The translations under genes and the position numbers were made by a program. A model generated the notes under the pieces. It searched no databases, was not told the origin of the DNA, and saw only the letters and a program-made list of their open reading frames with translations. Source: Typha latifolia (lineage: Eukaryota; Streptophyta; Magnoliopsida; Poales; Typhaceae). From it: a stretch of DNA of 64,000 nt. Positions 46,997 through 60,100 of the stretch are shown one piece after another. The stretch covers positions 9,627,808-9,691,807 of the forward strand of contig CM034110.1 in NCBI GenBank assembly GCA_019914945.1, written 5' to 3'. The stretch's first letter is position 1; every line of letters starts with the position of its first letter.

Positions 46997-47749
46997 ATGG
47001 AGATACAAGAAGAAACCATGACCTCCAACAATTACAGCAGCAACAACAGCGACTCGCCCAACGTCGCCGTGGCGATCGTCAAGGGGAAGCGCACCAAGCG
47101 CCAGCGAGTCCATTCTCCGCCGTCAGCCGCCGTCGCCGACTCCTCGTCGGCGTCCTCCGCAGAGGAAGCCACCGGGTGCATCACGGAAGAGGAGGAAGAC
47201 ATGGCCAATTGCCTCATCCTACTCGCCCAGGGCCGAGCCCGCGACGCCGGGCCGAAGCCCGAGGCCGCGGCAGAAGACGCTGGCTCTCGGAAGCCGGACT
47301 ACGTCTACGAGTGCAAGACATGCAGCAAGTGCTTCCCATCTTTCCAGGCGCTCGGCGGGCACCGCGCCAGCCACCGGAAGCCGAAGCCGCCGGCGACCGA
47401 AGAGAAGAAAGCGATAGAAGATGGAGATATATTGCCTATAAGTATGAATTCTTTCATGAAGCCAATGACTCTAAGTAACACTCAGAGCAATACCAAGACG
47501 AGAGTCCACGAATGTTCGATATGCGGATCGGAGTTCAGTTCCGGACAGGCGCTCGGTGGCCACATGAGGCGGCACCGGCCGCTCGTCGTCACCGCCACCG
47601 CCGAGACCCAAGAAGCTTATAAAGAAAGGAACCTCCTGTCGTTGGATCTCAACCTCCCGGCGCCCGTTGACGACGAGCGCGTGGAGAGACCACCGCCGTC
47701 GGCCTTCGCCTTTTCCGATAAGCGGCCGTTGGTAGATTGCCATTACTGA
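46997..47749 (+). CDS. Two-finger C2H2 transcription repressor (ZAT type, C1-2i)
   Basis: An intronless 250-residue protein. The order is a B-box/nuclear localisation motif KGKRTKRQR (about residues 29-37), an L-box-like acidic/Leu motif EEDMANCLILLAQG (about 66-79), and two C2H2 fingers with the plant-specific QALGGH helix (YECKTCSKCFPSFQALGGH and HECSICGSEFSSGQALGGH). A C-terminal EAR repression motif LDLNLPAP follows (about 215-222). This layout is that of plant ZAT5/ZAT-like nuclear repressors induced by stress, which recruit co-repressors through the EAR motif. Two fingers, short length and no introns are all normal for the family. The start is the first ATG of the frame. Target genes and inducing signal cannot be read from sequence. 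Confidence 0.94.
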   Translation: MEIQEETMTSNNYSSNNSDSPNVAVAIVKGKRTKRQRVHSPPSAAVADSSSASSAEEATGCITEEEEDMANCLILLAQGRARDAGPKPEAAAEDAGSRKPDYVYECKTCSKCFPSFQALGGHRASHRKPKPPATEEKKAIEDGDILPISMNSFMKPMTLSNTQSNTKTRVHECSICGSEFSSGQALGGHMRRHRPLVVTATAETQEAYKERNLLSLDLNLPAPVDDERVERPPPSAFAFSDKRPLVDCHY

Positions 47750-47971
47750 AGACTAATGGAAGCTAAGCTATCCATTAATTGATCCATTCTCTTTTTCTCT
47801 TCATATTTTTCTGTTTTTTTTTCTTCTTCTTTTTAATTCTTATTCAAACAAATTTGGGATTAATGTGGAATATTGTGAATTGCCTGTGTCTTTTACTAGT
47901 TATTATTGGTTGATGATTCTTTAAGTCTCACTGAGTTCACGTAAAGGGTCTGATACCATTAACCAATACCA

Positions 47972-47974
<3 letters not shown>

Positions 47975-48018
<44 letters not shown>
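47975..48018. repeat. (CT)n microsatellite
   Basis: An uninterrupted CT tract of about 22 units, about 230 bp downstream of the zinc-finger gene stop codon. Confidence 0.95.
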
Positions 48019-48020
<2 letters not shown>

Positions 48021-49630
48021 AAGAGTATTTAAGAGTTAGCTTGGTTTGGTTTCTCCAGCACCAAGAAAAGGGCCATCCCTGCCCTGAGATTGTTTCGTTT
48101 GTAAGACAACTCTAGAGCGTTGTGCCAAAAGGAATAAAAGTTGGAGTAGACAACGAGGCAAGTCAGTTAACAACCTTAGGCCCCAAAGGGGCAAGGGGGG
48201 TCTTATTAAAGACTAAAACCATCACACCTCACTGCTCTCCTGTATAGCTTGACAAGTCTCAATTTGGATTAACTGCAGCCACGTGGTCTACCGCAGTTGG
48301 GTAGGCTGCACAGGAACTCTTCTTCGAATTTAACCACACTATTTATTACCTCTAAATTTGTCCTTTATCCTCCAAATAAACACTTATTTTAATTCATTTC
48401 TTTTCTTGATATATAATACTTCCTCCTTTCCATGTCAACCTTTCAGATAAACATAAGAAATGAGGGAAAAACAAACATAAGTGATATACATCTTAATTTC
48501 ATGAGTTGTCAAACACCTAAAACAGAGACTAGTAGCTGGGGGGGGGGACCCTTTCTAGCTATCGTGCCCAATCTCGTGTACTTCCATGGAAACGTACATG
48601 TACATCAGCAACGTGCCTTCAGTTCAGTTGGCCCACAAGCATCGTGACAATTTCGTCATTGGATCACCAACAAGCTCAAATATAATAGTGTGATCAGGGT
48701 GGACTCATGACTTAAGGCCTATTTATATTCAGAGTTAAAAGTGCACGTCTTGGAGTAGTGAGGGTGTTTGGCAGTGCCACATGGAGGCTGGATGCCTATC
48801 TTTCTTTCTTTCTTTCTTAATCCCATCCACTCCTACCACTCCTATCATTGAGAAATATTGTAGTGTGTACTTCCTTTTGGTTTACACTATATGTCTTTCT
48901 CGAGTGGTGGGCTCTTACTAACAGTCACCTACTAGTGGATGGTATAACCTTGTAGAGTGCTTCATACTCTCAGCAGACCTCCGAGCTTCACTTCTACTAT
49001 CATTAAAGTGGAGTGCTAAAGTTTTTGGAGGCCTACAGTGAGGTGAGTTCTCCTTTTTTTTTTTGCCCTTTACTTTCCTTTATGATGTCACTCCACTTTA
49101 ATTTTCTTTTAGCATAGGACTGGACCTTACTGAGAACTACCGTCTGGGTTAAGTTTAACCAACTAACTAAATTGTTTAAATTATTAGCTAATAGACCGAA
49201 AGTTTCTGGCCCCTCACAATAGTCATTGCTATCACTACAATTTGCACGGTTTAATCATTTGTATATTAATTGTTGGGGGTCGGAGAATTATTCTCTAATC
49301 TTTATCTGTATCCATGATATTGGAGAAAGAACTAATATTGCAGCAAGTGTTCGCCAAGGTTGGAACATGTGGTGTATGATCTGGTATTCTGCATAGATGA
49401 ACAAAAAGTTTAATTTCACTTCGAAGGAAGGACAATCCTTAGATTTTTGCAAGAATAATTTACTACGGAATTGGAGAATTTTAAAAAAAATATCTGAATA
49501 TCTATAATCATAAGGAGAAGCAACTACCATCAGAAACAATCCATCTGGGCATCCAGCGTTTCTCATTGCAATCTGATATTTGAATTCTTTATACCAACTA
49601 AATTTCTGGCTGAATCAAGATGTCAACAGA
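48019..49630. other. Intergenic DNA
   Basis: No gene is supported; only short frames are present. A TTTC tetranucleotide run lies at about 48801-48818. Confidence 0.5.
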
Positions 49631-49865
49631 AATTTCTTAGGGTCAACATTTTAAGCTCTCATTAGCTCAAACCACTGCATGGCAAAATTCATTGCTTCAA
49701 GGTAGATAGCATCAATATAGGGAAACAAATGGAAAGTGGTAAGAACTAGATGATTATTAGTGCTTCTCTATTTTCGAATACAATATAATATAGGAATGGA
49801 AGTTAATGCATATACTATGCGGAAGAAAGTTTATTCCCCTTCAAATGATATTTCTCAAGACACGT
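49631..49865 (-). pseudogene. Decayed copy of the midasin 3'-terminal exons
   Basis: The plus-strand sequence resembles 51188-51455 in order. Shared pieces are AGCTCAAACCACTGCATGG (49663 and 51222), GCATCAATATAG, a CCAATACAATATAATAT-like block, and GAAAGAAAGTTT...CCCCTTCAAATGAT. These are the last intron and last two exons of the midasin gene. The stop region is altered, the donor side of the penultimate exon is deleted, and the reading frame is disrupted. It is a tandem partial duplication that lies downstream of the functional 3' end in the same orientation and cannot encode a protein. Confidence 0.82.
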
Positions 49866-51198
49866 CCTCACCTTTCCGTGCATTGCCCCTCTACCTTCCA
49901 GGGGACCTGCTCGTCCCAGTCTCACTTCAAAATACTCGCAAATGCTTTTAACAGTAGTTCAGGTTAAGAAACAATTTATGTAGGATCCCAGCATATATAC
50001 TGTTTTCTATATTTTACCTTAGAAATATAAATGATAAAGTTAAGATTATTTACATCTCAATTATAGATCACATGTTGTGATGATGAGATCATTGCAAGTA
50101 TTTGCATGATCACCTTATAATTTGTTTAATTATGTGGTGATACATTTTTTTCTTCTAGTTTTCTAAGTGTTTAGATATATTTTTTTTTATAATTTTCTAC
50201 TAATTTTAATATTTGTAGAGAATTTTCTTGCAATTTTTATATATTAAAAAAGATAAAAAATGAATCATAGTAGGCTCAGTTGCAACTGATCGAAAAGCCA
50301 AAAGGTTATTTTTTCTATGGAAGATTGAAATCGAAATTTTGTACCATGATTTTTTGTTGATACATATTTATCTCTTATCATGTTGACAATAAAGTTATTC
50401 TGATGCACAAATATTTTTGTTGTTAAGAAGGTCACCATTGCTTCCTTTTCAACGTGTGCTTTTGTAGGAGATAGCTATGGCTGTGATTTCTATTGGGGCA
50501 TTTGTGAGTTTTGGGAAAAAGTACTTGTCACTTCTATTATTTTGTCAATTGTTGGTATAATTTAGCAATGGGTTCGGAATATCATCATTCTTTCTTAAAA
50601 CAAAGTTGGTTAGCTACCTAGTTTTCTGAAAATATAATTTTTGTTATCGAACCTTCGAATGCTTAAAATATAGTCATCGGTAACAAATCTGTTTAATATT
50701 ACTGCAATACAACCATATAAAATATCTCGACTATGTACAACCCTATAACAAATAAATCCAACATAGTAAGAAGTAAGAACTTGTCCCAAAAGGCCACCAT
50801 AGCAGCATCATTACAAGGAAGACAACATAACTTGTCCCAAAAGGCCACCATATTTTGACATCCAGTTAATTAAAATAGATGTTATGATGGTGCATATGAG
50901 CTCTAGGAAAAACGATTTCATAAGTTTTATAAACTAAAAACTGATTTTTATATTATATTTTATATGTGTAAATACAGTTTTTTTTCTAGATACATGAAGC
51001 CAAACGGCTCCTTGGTGATTACAAAATACAAATTTCATCGTCTAATAGAATTCAATGAAAAAAATAAATAAACTACTATACAGTGTAAAGATGAAAGAAA
51101 CCCTGTACACTTTCAAGAAGAGGGTAAGAAGAAACTACAGAAACAATACAGATGTCAATCGTGCCGTGCTTCTTTAGCATTTCATCAGTCTTAGGGTC
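49866..51198. other. Intergenic DNA downstream of midasin
   Basis: AT-rich DNA with a short direct repeat (AACTTGTCCCAAAAGGCCACCATA at about 50777 and 50830). It includes the midasin 3' untranslated region near 51100-51198. No gene is supported. Confidence 0.5.
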
Positions 51199-54100
51199 TT
51201 AATCGTTTAAGTTCTGCATTAGCTCAAACCACTGCATGGAAGGATTAAACAATCAAGATTCATCCCTCAAAATGGGTGAGCATCAATATAGAGAAAAAAA
51301 TTTGGAAATTAAGGACTGGATTGTTACCTGTCTCAGTAGATCAGCTAGGGTACGGGGAAGTGCTTCGATATTCTCCAATACAATATAATATGGGAACGGA
51401 AATGAATTCATATACTTTGTGAAAGAAAGTTTGTCCCCTTCAAATGATGCTTCCTGAACACAACAAAATTCATATTGTTGGATCTACTAATATGACACCG
51501 GATAACTAGTCAAGTAACGTCTACAGAACTGAAAAATACAAACCATTAGGTCCATGATAGATTCCCGAGGACTATCTAGAAGTATAAATGCAATCATTCT
51601 CTTCCTATTCAGCAGATCCCTGACACAACGCCTCAAATTTTCCTAGATTTTGGAAATGCTTTATTTGTTAGAATCTAAAACATAGAAGTGTTAAGTCTAG
51701 ACTCCAGAAATCAGACCATTTACAGGAAACAGAGTGGAGATACCTTCTCATGAAACCTTCCATCAGCTATTATCAGTATAAGCTGGTGAAGCGGGTTCTG
51801 CCCTGACGGCATGCGAGAATTTGCCACGGCAGTGTCAAGCAAGTTGTTCAGGTATTTCAACAGATCAACCACTGGTTCATCCGCTATGGTATTGTCTTGC
51901 TTGAATGACAAACTAGAGATCATCTGTTGCAAATACAAGATAGATTGGGTCAATGAAACAAAAATCAGCTTCATCAAACCAATCATTCAAAAATGGCATT
52001 TACCTTCACCCCAGCTTCTCCAGTAAAAGGTTCATCAAAATCATGAAGTAATTTTATTTTCCCTTTCTCTCCAAAACTTGCAACCGCAAATTGTCCAACT
52101 TCAAGCTGTGACATTGCTCTGCAAACTGTTACTAATGCTTCAACAGCAATTTTCCCGCAATGGCTTTCAGACATGCTGCGGGAATCATCCACAGCTACGA
52201 CAACTTGGTAATCCCTCTTGTTAGGTTTAGTCCGCCTCAGCCATATCTTATCTTTACGGAAATGGCTAGCAATGTATGGAATAACCTGATAATGGATTTT
52301 AGGAGAAGAAAATAAAATTTAGTCATGAAGATGCAGAATAAACTATTTGCAAATGAAAGTAATCTTACCTTCTTCATATTTATTCGTTTTCCAGTTCTAT
52401 AATCTCCTTGAAGCTTGCTAGCCAGTGTCGGTTCCATGACAAGACGCAACTGCTCAGCTAATTCGTGAGACAATCGTGTTGTCACCAGTTCATAGGTTTT
52501 CCAGTCTAAAGTAGCTTGCTGCTTTTCTACATCAGATATTTCAATACCCAGGGAACGAGACAATTCTTTGTTGTTAATCAGGTTGTCATCAGGAAGTATT
52601 TTGTCATCCATGAATGATCTTTTAAATGAGACAATATCTCCTGATCGGTTGTTGAAATCATTCTGCTGCAATTCTTCAATTGATGAGCCAGAGTCTACTG
52701 TTCTTTCCAGAAATTCCTCATCAACTTCAGCTCTAGGATTCAAAGGTTGGATAGCCTTAAGAAGAGATCCTTCAGTATTCTCTGTCATATCTATTTTATC
52801 AACCTCTTCTTTTCTGCTGATATGACCATCATCTGTATCAGGTTTATTGCTATCAATATTGTTTCTGATCTGGTCAGATGTTGCAGCTCCAAGTGCTTGT
52901 GAGGTTCCCTTTTCTGCCTCAGACACATACCTGAACTCATCCACATTCTTATCATCAATGCCATCAAGAGCCTCTGCTTGGAGGTCTTCAGGATCAAGAG
53001 ATACTTTAGCTCTTTCTTTCCACTCCTCCATTGCATCCCCAATGCTCCTTAATGGATTTGTCTGTTTTATTTGCAAAGATGAAGTATCGCTTTGTAAAGC
53101 TTGAGATTCTGATAGATTAGAAGATAATCTAGAACCATTGCTTGCTGGCAAGGATATTTCCAACTCAGGTACTTCACTTGAGAAATTAATGGAAGGAGCA
53201 GCTGCACTGCTTATATCGCTGCTATTGGCCCAGTTCGCCTCTGGTTCCATGTTTGAATCCACTCCATGACGATCAGTTGTTGGCATACTATTTCTTCGAT
53301 GCTCGAATGACCCAATATTCCCAGACTCGTGCTTCTCTTTACTAGAGTCCATGTTTGTGTCCTCAATGCCTTCTCCTGTGTTCGTCGTGTCATTGTCCTC
53401 ATCTATTTGCATTACGTTTTCTTCATCTGTATGATTAGGCGGAATTGATTCTTCATCCATCTTTTCATCATCAGACCCAGTAGCATCTGGATCAGCTTCA
53501 TCCACCATATCAAAATCTTCAGTTTCATCCATATTAACATCTTCAAAATCCTTTTCCTCCTCACAAAATTTGACTCCTGTTGGGTCTTCAAATGCAGTAC
53601 TCTTGTCCAGCCCCACATCATCAGTGCTCTGGTCTTCATCAGCAGTTGTTTCATTGTCCACTTTGGTACTCTCATCATTTTCATCATTGTCCATCTCTGC
53701 TGTTTCTTCGGCTAGAAGAGCATCATCATCCTTAGCTCTGACCTCCCTACTACCTGGATCAGTTTCTTTGACCGATGGGCCTGATTCATACTTCTCATCA
53801 GAGTTTTGGGTATCGCCTTCTTCATCCTTATCCCAAGCCTTCTCATCAACTACCTGATTGTCAACTCCAGCTTCTCCCATTTGAGACTCCAACTTGATAT
53901 CATCTTCATCTCCAGAAACATCATCTCCAGAATCCTCACTGACACTAAACATATCACCAGAAAAATCTTCATCCATTTCTATTCCTCTATCTTTTCCATT
54001 AGGCAATTGATCTGATTTATCCAGTCCATCCTGCTGAAAGCATAAATACAAGACAGATTAGCATGCTAGAAGCAAATTTGCAACAGAAGTGCAAATAGGT

Positions 54101-57100
54101 GCATCAAAGTTTTACTTTTTCAGGACATCCAATTAGCTGTGATTCATCATCTATCAGATCGCTCACATCATTTATGCCTTCACCCTGACCCATACCAGTT
54201 CCAGTCGCATCTTGTGTTCCACCAGAAGAATTAGTTTCTATTGGTTCCTCAACAGAGCCAAAACCTTCAGAAAGAAGTAAAGCAAAAACTTGCACAAGAG
54301 CATGGGTCATTTCAGCTGTCTGCAATCATGAAGAAGAGTCTGTTCAGCCTAAGTTTGCAAAAGTTTCCAACAGGAAAGATAAAAAATAAATCGAGTTCAG
54401 AAACTCGTACTGCTCTATGTGCAAGCAAAAATTCGGATAGGACATGCTCGGCATAGGTCAAGAGAAGGTTCAGCAATGCATGAAAATTCTCTAGTTGTGT
54501 CTCTATAAGAGAGCATGCTTCTGGTTTCTTATTTGCGCTACTGTCCACCAGTTGGCGCTGTAAAACCAAATCCATGAGATAAGAGAACAATTTGGAAATA
54601 ACAGTAAATGAAAGTAAATATAAATAACCTGAAGGTTCAAGGATTAAGAATATACCACCATAACAGCTGTTGTGTGAATATTAGTACATATATTGTCTAT
54701 CTGTAAGTTCTCCATATATGACTGCAAAAGATCATTCCAAAGAGGCAAATTCTTGGATCTTAATTCTTGAGCACAACCATCACCTTTACTGAGCACACCC
54801 AGCTTCCCGAAAACATCCACCATAACTTTCTTCGTTTTCTCAAAAGTTTCAGCATATAGAGTTTCAGGCTTTTCTGCAGGTGGAGAATCCTGTTGATGTT
54901 GGTTGTTTTCCTTAACTTCAGTATGAAAATCCTCAATTATCACTTGTCCCTACAAAAAGTTGTTCATATCCATAGAGTTACACTGAACAGAACATCTAAA
55001 GATAGATATGGACAAATTTTTTGCAAATTTAGGTACCAGAATTACAGTTAAGCAAAACCAAGAACTTAACAAATTCTATTTTCCTTTTTCCTTCTATACT
55101 TTTTTTAAAGGGGGAGTGGAAAGAAAGAGCAAATAGACATTGGAAGAAGTCAGACTAATCTATAATTGTATAATAACATCAGAAATTAGGCTGTAGTAAC
55201 TTCCAATATTTAGGTTGTATCATTGCATCTAAAGAAAAAGGCAAATAGACATTGGAGGAATGAAATGCCACAAGCGCGTGATAGGAATTTTATACATTGT
55301 GAGGTTACAGATACATTCAGCTTGTTTATTCTAAAAAATTCATACTCTTCTTGGAAGTTAGGTACTAATTCTTAGCATATATTATAGACATCACCTTGTA
55401 GACAATAATAAATGCAGGAAAATCTGTTAAACTTCATCATTTTGAAAGCCTTCGGTCATAAATTAAACGAGGCAGAAACAAATGTTAGGATTTCTTTTTA
55501 TTTCTTAAGGTTGGGTGAGATGAGACTATAAGCTAAGCAACTTGTCGAGAGTTGCACTTCACTTAAAGGACGTAATTTAGGAATCGACGGAGAAAACGAT
55601 AAAAGCCAATTTCTTCGTATATCTCTTATTAACTTTCCAACTCCAACACAGCAGGAAAAACTCAGTTTAGCTGTAAATTGTACATATTAGCTGGTATACT
55701 CAAGAATCTTGTGCCAATGGCATGAGTGCTAGTTAGCCATCAACATGACATGAGCAGACCGTGCCGACTGGCATGGAGGGGCATGATCCCATGCCAAATT
55801 GCATGTGAGACCCTTGTTGGTGTTGGTGATATTGATACATTGCACGCCACTTAGTGACCATCAACACATGCCAACCGACACAGTAATCCACAGGCCAACC
55901 TTTTCTTTTCACAACATAATGCTGTAAACTTAAGTTTCAACTGAAACAGTCTCAGTCAAAATGGAGAAAATCCGAGATACATGTCAGCTGGCAAAGGTAA
56001 TCCATTGTTGTCTTTAAAGTGTTAGCTTAATGCACATGGGTATAACACAATCAACTTCAAGGAAAAGCTTTCCCAACCATACATGTTAGCCCAAACAACC
56101 TGCTCGAAAGAAACTAGATAAAAACTCCATAAGTTGCTTTAACTCAGTAAACTAAATTAATACATTCCAACATTCAATTTCAGAGAGCCTAAGAGATATG
56201 GAACACTGTAAACCAAATTCTACAACACAAACCTTGTTAATTAGCACCTCGAAACGAGTAAGAAGTATTCCTGTGATAGACTTCATTGGAGCATCATGGA
56301 AGGCCAACCTCTGGATATCCTCTCCAAAATAATTAATTGTTTTCCAGTTTACCTCTACAAGTTGCTGCATCTCCTTGGTTACCACAAGTGGCAGGTGCTC
56401 AAGAGAAGCACCAAGAGATCTATCACAGCCAATTAAATACATATCTAACGAGTCCTGAAAAGAGGAGTAACAATCAGTAACTGCATTTATGCTACAACTA
56501 AACAAATCTATGCGTGGATAATTATCTACCTTAGATTCAGTAAATCTTGGGACAAACTTATCGATGAGAGCAGATATTTTAGCAGCTTCAGCCTTGACTA
56601 CTTGGCAAGTGCTCAGATGAGTATTTTTTATACTTCCAAGCAACAAGCTTGTGTCTCTCAACATAGCAAGCAGGTCGTCAAACAGTTGCTATAGAATAAG
56701 GACATAAGGTAATTATATATCCATAATACGGGTAAGGTAATTTCAGTTTGCCGAGAAATCTGCAGGGAGACATTACCTTCTGTTGCCACATGCATTTAAG
56801 AAGTGCATCTTGGTTTGGGGATAGAGAAGAATTGTTACCCCGTCCTATAAAAGAATTTCTTAATGAAATTCACTCAGCAAAAACTCAAGAATAATTAAGA
56901 GATCCGTAAGCAAGGCTACCTGCGAAGTATATCAAGTGGTACTGTTTCCGCAAGTTCTTCAGATGTGCTGATAAGCTATATGCAATCTCTCTTTGTTCAC
57001 AAAGAATAGAAATTAGATGGTCTACAAAAGAAATAGCCCTGTTGACCTGTAGATAGTACAAGCATCATTGCATGTTTAAAGCATGTAACTCCAATCAGAA

Positions 57101-60100
57101 AGATAACTCTTCAAATAAAAATTGAAGATTGACCTGCTCCAGATCAAGATCTTTGTTAAAATTCAAAGAGAGCTGCTGAAGTTGCCGCATTGTAGCCAAG
57201 CTTTTAAAGTAAAACCAGTTTGCAGACAGCCATTCCTCCCTACATTTGCTATCTTCAGGCTCATTTGACTGGGTGGGAAGAATAATTTCGGTATTTTGGG
57301 AGGATTTGTCGCAGCACTGTTGTAGGAGCAAATGTAGCACATTATATGATGGCCGCAAAAACGAACTGCTTGGTTTGTCTGAATATTCCAGCTGCAGATG
57401 CCATGCAAAGGAAAAAATAACATTGAGAATAAACAGACTTCAAATATAGAAGTTCTCCATATTGTTAAAATTTATAATATTGCTGTAAATTTAGGATAGA
57501 ACCTCACAATTTAGTGAGGTAAGTAGGTAACCCATAATTAAATGCATCGCTAAAATTTTAAAAAAAACTTATGAAGCCTCAAATCTAAATGATGAATTTT
57601 CTTTTTAGGGCTGCACCACAGCAGAAGGAAAGTGTTTACCTCATTGTTTACAGATCTATGCTTTGATAGTCCACAACCTTCAAGAGTCTTAAACAAATTG
57701 GCTAGAGCTCTCCTTTTAGGGTTCTTTGTTCCATGCTTCCAGATATGAGCTAATTCAGCTGCATTTCGGCAAATTTTCTCAAGTGAAGTCCAATAGTCCT
57801 CCCATTCAGTGCGAAAGTCAGTTTGTACAGATTCAGGATACAGGCTCTGTCTGATGACATCAAGAAATCCTGCAAGATCAACAGATACCGACTAAATTGT
57901 AATTGAACAACCAGAAATTAAAATTGTCAAATTATTCTAAAAGCATGTGAGAGAATATCAGAGACCTTGACCTTCGAAGAATCCAGCACCAGAAATATCT
58001 CCATAGGATATACTTCTTAATGTTGAATCAGCCTTACTTCTCCACTCTTCATACCATAAGAACCTGGTTATCCAAGTTGCACAAGCAATAAAAATGATAA
58101 ATGATAAATGCCTCCAAAAAAAAAGGAGAAAAAAGAAAACAGTTGGATTCCTTATCATGTCCATAAAAGAAAGAAGCTAGAAAAGAACCTATCATCATAT
58201 CTTAAGTTCACGAGAGCGAGAGAAAACTGCGTCTCTTCTGCTCTCATTTCATCAGACATCTTCTGATCAAGCCAAGATAGAATTTTGCTCCCAGTGAGTG
58301 CTACTTCTTGACTGACCAAAACCATCACAGGTTGTTGCAAAATGTCCTAATAAAAAATAAAAAAATAAAACTTTGCATATAAAATAGATTTTCCTTTTCA
58401 AAACTAAAATATCATTGTGAGACTCAAAAGGACAAAGATCAACATGTTTCTCTGCTAAAGAAAACATGAATAAAGAAAAAGCAATTAATACATTGAATTT
58501 TTGGACAAGTTTCAACATCTTCTGCCGGGCCCTTCTGAACTTCTCTATTGATGTAGAACGATGTGGAAGTTGCTCCCAGCTGAAAAGTTTGAGATGCTCT
58601 CTCAAATCTTTCTCGATTAAACTTCTACCATCTATAATGTGCTTCAAAACGCTGAAGAAAAGAAGAAAGTCTGTAACATGATCTAAAAGAGTGACAATAG
58701 AAAATTAACAAATTTAAAAACGTGCTGATAACTTACAAGGGCAGGAATTGTATGTAGTATCCAAATGCATTGTAGAGAATGTTAAGAGTTTCTTTCATCC
58801 TGGAACTGCTAAAAATTACAAATAGAAAAAAAGTTAGAGGAGATAACTCCATGATTGCACCAAGTAACGAAAGTTCACCATATAGAAATAAATGTGGGAT
58901 CGTCATGTCCAACTATCGATAAACTTGAGTATGTCTTCTGCAGTCAAGTCAACTGAAAAGTGACGATTGAAAACACACACACACACAAAAATAATTGAAA
59001 TAACTTCCACCAGAAATATAAGAGTACACCACAATTAACTTAAATTGCTGAAATTTCTAAGCAAGAGCTGCCACATTTTTGTTAAACTTACAAGACTAAC
59101 CTAAAAATGACGTCGTTTGTGCACAGTTTAGATCACTAATTAGTAGACATTTTTAAAAAGCTAATTCTGGTCCACGACTCTCTGAAAATTTTGCCGTAGT
59201 CATCAGATATTTTAGTACAACTGTAAATCAACAAGTACAGAACTACAGATCATCATATTTCTTAGTAAGAAAGGTCCTCCACCAATTTCTTACTTAAATG
59301 TAACCAACAATATTTTAGTACAAACATTGAGCTTTTCTAATATTCACGACATATTTGAATTACAAACTGTCATACTCAGACCTAAAATCTGCTTTCTTTT
59401 ATCATAATTATGATAATAAGTATCTCACCTCGAGTAAGCTAACAAGTTAGTTCCAGAACAAAGCTCCCCATATAATGCTATGACAAGATGAAGGCGTCTC
59501 TTAAATTCGCCAACACTAGATGTCTGAATAAATTCCTCGATACTGCATTTGAACATTAATTAAATGAAACATATGTCATAAACTACTGAGTGCAAATAAT
59601 AACTAGTACAGTTACATGCCTCTTAATTGTAAACAGGCTTTCCTCCTTTGGATCACCAGAACAAATACGATGAAGAACCGCTCTCAATGGAAACCATAAC
59701 TGTAGGAAACCAAGCAGATAATTACAGGAATAGTTGACAATTTGCCATCCCATGTATAGCAATTGAATTAACAGTAAAGACACCTTGAACTTACTTTTCC
59801 AGCATTTATATCACATTTCTCTTGAACACAATCAAGAAGTGAAGGCCAACAATCTAACTCGAGCTTTTGCCATGAAGATACAAGCATATAAATTGGTTGG
59901 AGCTGGTCTGTAGGAGAAAATGTTCTTAAATTAATAAACCAACATTACCATAAGGATATGGTATTTTAGACAAAGAATATTAAGTCTGTTTCAACACATA
60001 AGCAAAATGATATAAGAAAAAATAACTAAAAAGAAGAAAATACTTTGAGCCCTTTATAGTGTTTTTATATCCTATGAGTAGGACATCCTACATTGTAAGT

